Shown: one piece after another, positions 57,716 to 64,000 of the stretch | Numbering within the stretch: position 1 is the stretch's first letter | How the letters are laid out: each line of letters opens with the position of its first letter | Assembly: GCA_020635725.1 (NCBI GenBank) | Contig: JACJZF010000013.1 | Span: 6,962 to 70,961, forward strand | Direction of reading: 5' to 3' | Source: Flavobacteriales bacterium | GTDB taxonomy: Bacteria; Bacteroidota; Bacteroidia; Flavobacteriales_F; PHOS-HE28 | Length of the DNA: 64,000 nucleotides | The notes under the pieces: model-generated | Told to the model about the DNA's origin: nothing | Seen by the model: only the letters and a program-made list of their open reading frames with translations | The model's database searches: none | Position numbers and translations under genes: made by a program

Positions 57716-58702
57716 ATGGACCTTTCCAGCGTCACCTATTACTCCATCAGCCCGCGGATGCTCCAACTGTTGGCCTCGGTGCACCAGCAGATCGGTCAAG
57801 TGGATGCCCGCCATCTCCACCAACCGGCGGCCGAACTGGCCAAAGCCTATCGGGTGAGCGCCGTGCAGGCCACCTTGGCCATCGAAGGCAATGTCCTGGA
57901 CCACAGGCCTGTGGCCGAATTGGCTGAGGACCACGCCGCCTCGACGAAAGGGCCCTTGGCGCTGGAAGCCGTGAACACGCACCGCGTATATGACCAGCTC
58001 GCGACCCTCGACCCGTATTCCGACCAAGACCTACGCCAAGCACATGGCACGCTCATGCATGGCCTGGCGGTCGATGCGGGACACTACCGCAATGGTCCGA
58101 TCGAGGTTTTCTATGGCGAGCCCCTGCCTCTGCGTACCGCGCCGGCCAAGGGGCTCCCCGTGGCTGTGCAGGAACTCCTGCGGTTCGCCGAGGAGGATGA
58201 CTTCCCTCCCTTGATCACCGGTTGCGTGCTTCACTTCGGGCTCGTCTACCTGCGTCCGTTCACTGCGGGCAACGGCCGCCTGGCCAGGCTCTGGCAGCGC
58301 GCCGTGCTCACGCGCCATTGGCCCGTCTTCGCGTACCTGCCCGTGGAAGCCTTCATCCAACGCGCCGAGCCCGCGTACAACGCCGCCCTGGAATACGCCG
58401 ACCGGCGCGGCGACTGCGGCGGCTTCATCATCTACCTGCTGGAGCGCATCGAGGAGGCCCTCGCCGAGCTGCTTGCTACCTCCGACCCCGTCCGCCTCGC
58501 GCCAGACCGCATCGCCCTCTTCCTCCAATACCGCACTCACCTCCTCGGTGCCGATGCACCCTTCCGCCGCAAGGACTACCTCGCCTTCCACCCAAGGCTC
58601 TCCACGGCCACCGCCACCCGCGACCTTCAGCAGGCCGTGCGCGCCCAACGGCTCAGCGCACAAGGCAGCGGGCGGAGCGTGGTGTACTTCGAGGTACAAT
58701 GA
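57716..58702 (+). CDS. Fic-domain protein with Arg in place of the catalytic His (328 aa)
   Basis: Fic proteins transfer AMP or other phosphate-containing groups to target proteins. Here the N-terminal helix keeps the auto-inhibitory motif T53-LAI-E57-G58 ([S/T]xxxE[G/N]). The core helix reads HFGLVYLRPFTAGNGRLARLW. The usual HPFxxGNGR is RPFTAGNGR, with Arg180 at the catalytic His position and Ala184 where Asp/Glu normally binds metal; the GNGR anion hole is intact. The C-terminal part (about 255-328) resembles a winged-helix-like end. It is probably inactive as a classic AMP transferase, or uses different chemistry. The ATG at 57716 was chosen; an ATG at 57712 is out of frame. Confidence 0.85.
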   Translation: MDLSSVTYYSISPRMLQLLASVHQQIGQVDARHLHQPAAELAKAYRVSAVQATLAIEGNVLDHRPVAELAEDHAASTKGPLALEAVNTHRVYDQLATLDPYSDQDLRQAHGTLMHGLAVDAGHYRNGPIEVFYGEPLPLRTAPAKGLPVAVQELLRFAEEDDFPPLITGCVLHFGLVYLRPFTAGNGRLARLWQRAVLTRHWPVFAYLPVEAFIQRAEPAYNAALEYADRRGDCGGFIIYLLERIEEALAELLATSDPVRLAPDRIALFLQYRTHLLGADAPFRRKDYLAFHPRLSTATATRDLQQAVRAQRLSAQGSGRSVVYFEVQ

Positions 58703-58761
58703 AGAGGGGCCAACGGCGATTTGCCGACTGGCCGAAATCGGGGATACTCGATTAACAGGGC

Positions 58762-60258
58762 TTATCCCCCCTTCGACATGGCTTTGCGCCCGAGCCGTTT
58801 GAGGTAGACCACCCCTCCAGCGCTATCGACTAATTGCCAGGTGGTATCTAACAGTATTGCATTCACATGTCGCTCATACTCCGTCGTGTCGAGCGGGTAC
58901 GGACTTTCCTTGGGGAGCAATACCAGGTGCTCCGCATCTCGAACCAAGGGAAACTGGTACACGTGTTCCCGAAGGGCGAAGTGAGGCACTGCCGGGGATT
59001 GGGCGCTGACCGTGGCGTCTTCGGGTATTCTGTCGAGCGCCCTACGGAAGGAGGCAACCGAATATGGCTTGGTGTAGTGATCAACTTGGTAGAAGCGAAT
59101 GCGCGACCGGTCTTGATAGGCCACCGTGCGATCCATGAAACGGATGGTGCAAGCAAACGCACCGATCAAGCTTGCAACGCACAACCATTTTCGTGCGGAC
59201 ACCGCCCCCAGCCTCGACAGTGTCAGCGGAGCAGCTATTGCAAGCAGTGGTGCGAATTCTACACCGTAGTGTGCCACCACGGACCATTTGCCGGGATCAT
59301 CATGTAGCATTTTCTGCGCCAGAAGGGGCAGTGCCATCAATCCCCATTTCGGTCGCAAGACGAACGACCAGCCGCCAGCAAGCAACAGCATCCCCCAGAA
59401 CTCCAGTTTGATCGCGGTGCCATTCTCAACACCACGATGGTCCGAAAAGAAGGCACAAAGGATCCGCCCAGAATGGTCCACGATGGCCCGGCCGACATCC
59501 TCCAGTCCTGTTCCGAGGATGGAATAGTCGAAGTGAGCATATTCCGCCTTTGCCGAAAGTGCGGGCATCACCATACCGATGGCGACGAATGACCAGGCGA
59601 GGCCGAGCGCGCCGAAGGAACCAGCCCAAAGCCGCGTGGTCCGTGGTAGTGTGCCATCAAAGGCCAGGACCAATGCCAAGGGCCCCAACCACAGGCCCAT
59701 GCTCTCCTTGCCAACAAGCATCAGACAGAAAAGCACCAGCGCTCGAATGTGCCGGCCGCGCCAAAGAGCGAGGAGGAACCAGGGCAAAACGCCGGTCGCC
59801 ACCACGTTTGAGTGGTAGTCGAATGCTATGGCCGCGAATACCCCGAAGAACAACAGAAAAAGAAGCATTCCCAGAAGGGCCATGCCCGGCGAGAGATCTT
59901 GCGCTAGCAAGAAACGCCGCACTCCCCACGCACCCACCAACAAGGCTACCCATTGCACGAGCAGCAAAGTCCACGTCCCGAATACATGGACCAAGGGAGA
60001 GAACAAGGGGAGGTACAGGTCGAAGTGATCGGCAAGGATGGGCTGCGGCTCCTCCATGAAGAGGGTGCTATCGTGCATATGGAAATGCGCATAGTGCCAC
60101 GCAGCGTGCGTGTATAGGCCAAGGTCTAACGCATAGGTTCGAAGTAAGGCGTGGTTCGGAACGAAGATGAGCGCGTATAGAAGGGCGAACACCCCGAGAA
60201 AGGTCAGAGCCGTCGACCTCCTTGAATACCAGGCAGCGTTCATCTCTTTGACGAACAT
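58762..60258 (-). CDS. DUF2079-family polytopic membrane protein (498 aa)
   Basis: About ten hydrophobic helices, plus a C-terminal soluble part of about 110 residues. The opening after the first helix, YALDLGLYTHAAWHYAHFHM, and the following DHFDLYLPLFSPLVHVFGTW are hallmarks of DUF2079, a family related in topology to membrane glycosyltransferases. Substrate unknown. Codon use differs from the neighbours: TTA, CTA, CTT, CGA and TCA codons appear within the first 45 codons, unlike the C/G-ending codons elsewhere. Two starts are possible (60258 and 60243). It is convergent with the Fic gene. Confidence 0.82.
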   Translation of the reverse strand: MFVKEMNAAWYSRRSTALTFLGVFALLYALIFVPNHALLRTYALDLGLYTHAAWHYAHFHMHDSTLFMEEPQPILADHFDLYLPLFSPLVHVFGTWTLLLVQWVALLVGAWGVRRFLLAQDLSPGMALLGMLLFLLFFGVFAAIAFDYHSNVVATGVLPWFLLALWRGRHIRALVLFCLMLVGKESMGLWLGPLALVLAFDGTLPRTTRLWAGSFGALGLAWSFVAIGMVMPALSAKAEYAHFDYSILGTGLEDVGRAIVDHSGRILCAFFSDHRGVENGTAIKLEFWGMLLLAGGWSFVLRPKWGLMALPLLAQKMLHDDPGKWSVVAHYGVEFAPLLAIAAPLTLSRLGAVSARKWLCVASLIGAFACTIRFMDRTVAYQDRSRIRFYQVDHYTKPYSVASFRRALDRIPEDATVSAQSPAVPHFALREHVYQFPLVRDAEHLVLLPKESPYPLDTTEYERHVNAILLDTTWQLVDSAGGVVYLKRLGRKAMSKGG

Positions 60259-60278
60259 ACTCCTTGTCTTCGGGCCGA

Positions 60279-60290
60279 CACTGGCCAGTG
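60279..60290. promoter_or_regulatory. 12-bp perfect palindrome (CACTGGCCAGTG) in a divergent intergenic region
   Basis: Lies between the divergent DUF2079 and ABC genes, 20 bp upstream of the DUF2079 start. It is a candidate operator; nothing else supports it. Confidence 0.25.
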
Positions 60291-60468
60291 CAACTTCATC
60301 GTACCGTTCATGTCGAACACCATGATACTAGCCACCTGGCGTTGGTTCGCGCAACGGGGAACAGGTGCAGCATGCGGTAGGCCCAGGTCCGCGTCCGTCG
60401 CGAATCGCCACCATGCGATTCCACCCGCACATACTATCATTGGTGCTTCTCAGTTATCCATCGGTCCC

Positions 60469-61674
60469 ATGCCCGCCCTTCAGCGCCTCGAAGAGATCTA
60501 CGCCTTGGCGGCGGGTACCGACCTGAGCCTGGCCACGCGGAGGCTGATGGACCTCTGCGACGACTACGACGCGTTGCATGAGCTGCGTGGCGAGGCCATG
60601 CGGCTGCGCGCTGCCTACAACCTGAGCCGTGAGCTGGGAGCCGTGGAACTGAGCGGCGAACAGGCGCAAGCGCTGAAGGCTCAAGCAAGCGCGCTGATCG
60701 CTGCCATAGCGGAACGGTCAGCCGCGCTTCCTGTGAACGAGCCCGATGCCGAGCCACGTACCGTCTACTGGTCGCAAGGCCTCACCAAACGCTTCAGCGG
60801 CGGAGGCCACCGATTCGGTCTAGGCCCCATCGACCTGGAAATGCGAACAGGCGAGATCACCGGCGTGGTTGGCGAGAACGGCAACGGCAAGACCACCCTG
60901 CTCCGCCAGATCGCGGGCTTATTGGATTTCGATGGCGGCTCCCAGGGCTATCCGCTCTCCCCCGCCGACCCCTACGAGCGGCGCGGCACCATCGCGTGGA
61001 TCCCCCAGCGCAGCTCCCGCTGGTACGGCACCCTGCTGCAGAACCTCCGCTTCACCGCATCGGTGCACGGCTTCCATGGCGCAGCCAACGAAGACCGTGT
61101 GCAGTACACGCTGCACCGCCTCGGGCTCACGCGCTTCGCCAACCTCACCTGGCCGCAGCTCAGCAGCGGTTACAAGCTGCGCTTCGAGCTGGCCCGCATG
61201 GTGGTGTGGCGGCCGCGCATCCTCGTGCTCGATGAGCCCATCGCCAACCTCGACCTCCAGGCGCAGCAACTCTTCCTGCAGGACCTGAAGCACCTGGCCG
61301 CCTCGGCGCGCGAACCCGTGAGCATCATCCTCAGCTCCCAGCAGCTGCACGAGATCGAGGCCATCGCCGACCACATCGTATTCCTCAAGAACGGCAAGCC
61401 GATGTACAGCGGCTCCACCAAATCCTTCGATCAAGACCGCAGCAGCAACGTGTTCGAGCTGAAGGGCGCGCTGGACCGCGAGCGCTTGGTGGCCGCGCTC
61501 GGCAGCGGGAACGTACTCGCGCTCGACGACACCGGCATCGTGCTGCGCCTCACCACGCCGCGGAGCATCGGTCCACGCGAGGTGCTGCGCGCGCTCACCG
61601 CCGCGGATGTCGAGCTCAGCTACTTCCGCGACATCAGCACCAGCACGCGCAAACTCTTCCACCAGGACTCATGA
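60469..61674 (+). CDS. ABC transporter ATP-binding protein with helical N-terminal extension (401 aa)
   Basis: An N-terminal helical extension of about 95 residues precedes a single ABC ATPase domain (about 100-320). Walker A is GENGNGKTT. The signature motif is LSSGYKLRFELAR, with LSSGY replacing LSGGQ. Walker B is RILVLDEPIANLD, and the switch region is SIILSSQQLHEIE with Gln where a His is usual. A C-terminal domain (about 325-401) follows. ATG 60469 was chosen; in-frame sequence upstream is not protein-like. Its stop overlaps the next ATG by four bases, tying it to the membrane partner. Confidence 0.88.
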   Translation: MPALQRLEEIYALAAGTDLSLATRRLMDLCDDYDALHELRGEAMRLRAAYNLSRELGAVELSGEQAQALKAQASALIAAIAERSAALPVNEPDAEPRTVYWSQGLTKRFSGGGHRFGLGPIDLEMRTGEITGVVGENGNGKTTLLRQIAGLLDFDGGSQGYPLSPADPYERRGTIAWIPQRSSRWYGTLLQNLRFTASVHGFHGAANEDRVQYTLHRLGLTRFANLTWPQLSSGYKLRFELARMVVWRPRILVLDEPIANLDLQAQQLFLQDLKHLAASAREPVSIILSSQQLHEIEAIADHIVFLKNGKPMYSGSTKSFDQDRSSNVFELKGALDRERLVAALGSGNVLALDDTGIVLRLTTPRSIGPREVLRALTAADVELSYFRDISTSTRKLFHQDS

Positions 61675-63377
61675 ACGCGTTGCGCAAGCTCGTTCCGGCC
61701 TTCCTCTGGGAATGGGACCTGCGCCAGTTGCAGGACCGCCCGCGCTTGTGGGCTACACGTTTCCACCTGCACCTCTGGTTCCTGCTGCTCATCAACCTGG
61801 TGACCCTGGTGCTGGGCCTGCTCATCGGTGTGAGCCACCGGAGGTTCCCGGAGCCGGAGGCGCTCTTCGGTTACATGCTGGTTCCGGCAACGGCGTACTT
61901 CTGCTTCTGGGTGTACCGCGTGGCGCGCTTCAACGTGGAGAAGCGATTCGGAGAGCGCAAGCCGTACAGCGATGTCGCGGAATTCGTGGTGCTGTGGGTG
62001 AGCATGCTCCTCATTTTCTCCATCCCGTACACCTTGGCGGTGACTGTGGCCCAACGCGCCGCTGCCCTTACGCCCGATGAGGAATTCGTGGCGGAGGTGG
62101 ACCTGCTGGGTGAGCAGTCTGGCTGGTTCTACGGCCATGACTTCCGTTACGACCGCGGCATACCGGGCCTGGACTATTCCGATGACTACGAGCAGGCGAT
62201 GGAAGCGATGGACCTGGCCGTGGAGAACCTGCACGACAATGCGAACGGGCGCCAACCTCAAGGAGCCGGCACGCATCGCTTCTTCCGCAGCCTGAAGGAA
62301 TACCACGAACGCGAGGATGACGATGCACGCGCCGCGCATGCCGATTTCAGGGCCTTGCACGATGTGTACGAGGGCTACCTCCGCTTCGCGGAATACGCCG
62401 CCGATCCCGAGCATACGGAATCATACAACCTCGATAGCGCGGCCTGGTACCATGCCAAGGCCGATTCCATCGAGCGCAACTTCCCGCTGCTGCTGATGGA
62501 GCACGGCTTCTACAGGCCCTGGTCGGATCTGCCGTTCAAGAGCGACAGCGTGCTCGAGGCGGAATACATCGCGAAGCGCGAACGCAACGAGGCGATGGAC
62601 CTCGCCGCCATCGATCGCGTGCTGGCCATCGGCATCAAGTACAACGAAGACGTGCGCCCCATTGGATCGCAGCAAGTGAGCTCGGAATACGAGGCGCGGT
62701 TGCCGAGCACAGCGAACCTGCAGCGGGCCGACCGTCAGATCACCCGCATCGCCAAGGCGAAGGACATGCGATACTTCTTCTGGAAGGAGGAGGGCTTCTT
62801 CTACTTCATGGTCATCTTCACCTTCTGCTTCGCGATCCTGCTCTCGGCCTTCAAGAGCATCTACTGGCAGCCATTCCTCATCGCGGTGGTCACGGGTGCG
62901 GTGGTGCCCATTATCGTGCTGGTGCTCTCACTCATCCTGGAGCATGACGTGATCCCGCTGAACGACGGCGAGATCATGCTTTACGGGCATTGGATGATCG
63001 CGGTCTTCCTCTTCGCGATGCTCTTCACCATCCACCAGCAGCGGGCCTACCGCACCAACCGCGCGGTGATGGTGATCCTGGCGAATGTGACCATCCCCTT
63101 CTTCGCCTTCTTCACGCTCATGATCCTGCACGAGAAGTTCGACATCTTCGGTGAGGATGCCCTGAACGCCCGCATCTACGACCTCCGCTCCTCGATCCCT
63201 TACGAGAACGATCCCCGCATCATGGCGCTGGAGGCTGAAGCGCTGGCCTTGCGCGAATGGATTGCGACGATGATCCAGATCGTACTATGGGGCGGCATCG
63301 CGGTGTACGTCTTCGCCCTGCACCCGCTGTTCCGCGGGCTGTACGCGCGGCTGCTGGCGCTGCCAGAGCGGAAGTAG
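61671..63377 (+). CDS. Large membrane protein, likely the permease partner of the ABC ATPase (568 aa)
   Basis: No named family recognised. It has three N-terminal membrane helices (about 38-57, 67-84 and 105-126), then a hydrophilic region of about 220 residues rich in Asp, Glu and Tyr (DFRYDRGIPGLDYSDDYEQAMEAMDL). Further membrane helices follow (GFFYFMVIFTFCFAILLSAFK, FLIAVVTGAVVPIIVLVLSLIL, WMIAVFLFAMLFTI, ILANVTIPFFAFFTLMIL and a last one near 540). The ATGA overlap with the ATPase gene indicates a two-component ABC system. Direction and substrate are unknown. Confidence 0.78.
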   Translation: MNALRKLVPAFLWEWDLRQLQDRPRLWATRFHLHLWFLLLINLVTLVLGLLIGVSHRRFPEPEALFGYMLVPATAYFCFWVYRVARFNVEKRFGERKPYSDVAEFVVLWVSMLLIFSIPYTLAVTVAQRAAALTPDEEFVAEVDLLGEQSGWFYGHDFRYDRGIPGLDYSDDYEQAMEAMDLAVENLHDNANGRQPQGAGTHRFFRSLKEYHEREDDDARAAHADFRALHDVYEGYLRFAEYAADPEHTESYNLDSAAWYHAKADSIERNFPLLLMEHGFYRPWSDLPFKSDSVLEAEYIAKRERNEAMDLAAIDRVLAIGIKYNEDVRPIGSQQVSSEYEARLPSTANLQRADRQITRIAKAKDMRYFFWKEEGFFYFMVIFTFCFAILLSAFKSIYWQPFLIAVVTGAVVPIIVLVLSLILEHDVIPLNDGEIMLYGHWMIAVFLFAMLFTIHQQRAYRTNRAVMVILANVTIPFFAFFTLMILHEKFDIFGEDALNARIYDLRSSIPYENDPRIMALEAEALALREWIATMIQIVLWGGIAVYVFALHPLFRGLYARLLALPERK

Positions 63378-63411
63378 GATCGTGGAGAAATTTGGTCGCT
63401 GGTCAGCACCG

Positions 63412-63440
63412 TTGCGGGCCATGAGCACGGGCTACCTTCG
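63412..63440 (+). promoter_or_regulatory. Promoter TTG-N18-TACCTTCG of the helicase gene, probably leaderless
   Basis: TTG at 63412-63414, an 18-bp spacer and TACCTTCG at 63433-63440. The element ends 6 nt before the ATG at 63447. Confidence 0.55.
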
Positions 63441-63446
63441 GGCCCG

Positions 63447-64000
63447 ATGAACTACCTCGACGGCCTCAACCCCGCGCAGCGCGCCGCCGTGGAGGCCACC
63501 GACGGCCCCATGATGGTGATCGCCGGCGCGGGCAGCGGCAAGACGCGCGTGCTCACCGTGCGCATCGCACACCTGATGGCGGCCAAGGGCGTGGACCCCT
63601 TCCGCATCCTCGCGCTCACCTTCACCAACAAGGCGGCCCGCGAGATGAAGGAACGCATCGCCACCATCGTGGGGCGCAGCGAGGCCGCCAACCTCTGGAT
63701 GGGCACCTTCCACAGCGTGTTCTCGCGCATCCTCCGCGCAGAAGCAGATAAGCTCGGCTACCCGAAGGACTTCACCATCTACGACACCGACGACAGCCGC
63801 AGCGTGATCAAGGGCATCCTGAAGGAATGGCAGCTCGACGACAAGCTGTACAAGCCCAACCAGGTGCACGCGCGCATCAGCATCGCCAAGAACAACCTCA
63901 TCGGTCCGCTGGAATACCTGGCCAACGGCGAGCTGATGGCCGGCGATGCCGCCGTGGGCCGCGAGAGGATGGGCGAGCTCTATAAGGCCTACGCGGAGAA
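63447..64000 (+). CDS. UvrD/PcrA-type ATP-dependent DNA helicase, N-terminal part (3' truncated by window)
   Basis: A superfamily 1A helicase for repair and replication. The 184 visible residues include the Q-motif region LNPAQRAAV (7-15), Walker A GAGSGKT (27-33), motif Ia ALTFTNKAAREM and motif Ib GTFHSVFSRIL. The frame is open to the right edge. The start is ATG 63447, directly after a promoter element. UvrD/PcrA family members are about 700-800 residues long, so most of the gene is missing. I left the symbol blank because UvrD and PcrA cannot be separated on this part. Confidence 0.93.
   Translation, partial: MNYLDGLNPAQRAAVEATDGPMMVIAGAGSGKTRVLTVRIAHLMAAKGVDPFRILALTFTNKAAREMKERIATIVGRSEAANLWMGTFHSVFSRILRAEADKLGYPKDFTIYDTDDSRSVIKGILKEWQLDDKLYKPNQVHARISIAKNNLIGPLEYLANGELMAGDAAVGRERMGELYKAYAE

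Noticed and set aside
58740..58769. Hairpin GGGGATA/TATCCCC between the Fic and DUF2079 genes as a terminator
   Set aside because: Only a 7-bp stem with a 16-nt loop, no T-tract, and it overlaps the DUF2079 stop codon.

Overview
The window is a high-GC chromosomal segment from a member of the Bacteroidota, most likely an uncultured Flavobacteriales-type bacterium. The evidence is lineage-specific. There is a giant SprB-repeat adhesin with a gliding-motility/type IX secretion (T9SS) C-terminal domain, followed by PorP/SprF-type and PorE-type genes. An M1 peptidase carries a type A T9SS sorting tail. Several genes are preceded by TAnnTT(T/C)G promoter elements (one with a perfect TTG-N19 upstream partner), Shine-Dalgarno sequences are mostly absent, and the S10/spc/alpha ribosomal cluster has no tuf and continues into carA and eno.

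Layout. 1-1303: end of proS and a coupled unknown gene. 1320-1603: a tRNA-Glu gene with its promoter and terminator; its 3' end plus terminator is duplicated 104 bp downstream. 1861-13468: an envelope/stress neighbourhood of small membrane proteins and lipoproteins (YtxH, DUF1328-like, Lmo0937-like, Holin-X-like, coiled-coil lipoproteins), two AsmA/DUF748-like proteins, and a phosphorelay made of a single-domain receiver, an NtrC-type sigma54 activator and a CHASE3-PAS histidine kinase. 13592-16953: rmuC, a GWxTD lipoprotein and rlmB.

17075-30663: the T9SS surface locus. It holds a small secreted protein of unknown function, a 3459-residue adhesin (choice-of-anchor-L head, about 36 SprB repeats, CHU_C tail), a PorP/SprF protein and a PorE-like lipoprotein (TPR, beta-propeller, carboxypeptidase-like regulatory domain, OmpA). 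All are close-packed on one strand, which suggests one transcription unit that makes, exports and anchors a long surface filament. 30647-36630: a conserved helical-repeat protein, the M1 peptidase and an LTA-synthase-like phosphoglycerol transferase.

36634-57406 (all minus strand): rpsL-rpsG-fusA, the S10, spc and alpha ribosomal operons with secY, map, infA, rpmJ and rpoA, then rplQ, a terminator, carA and eno. Three alpha-operon spacers contain unusual heptamer and inverted repeats. 57407-64000: a Fic-domain protein whose catalytic His is replaced by Arg, a DUF2079 membrane protein with atypical codon use, an ABC ATPase coupled to a large membrane partner, and the start of a UvrD/PcrA-type helicase that runs off the window.

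Most gene calls rest on recognisable family sequence. Promoters, terminators and regulatory ideas are read by eye and are less certain. No database search was run.
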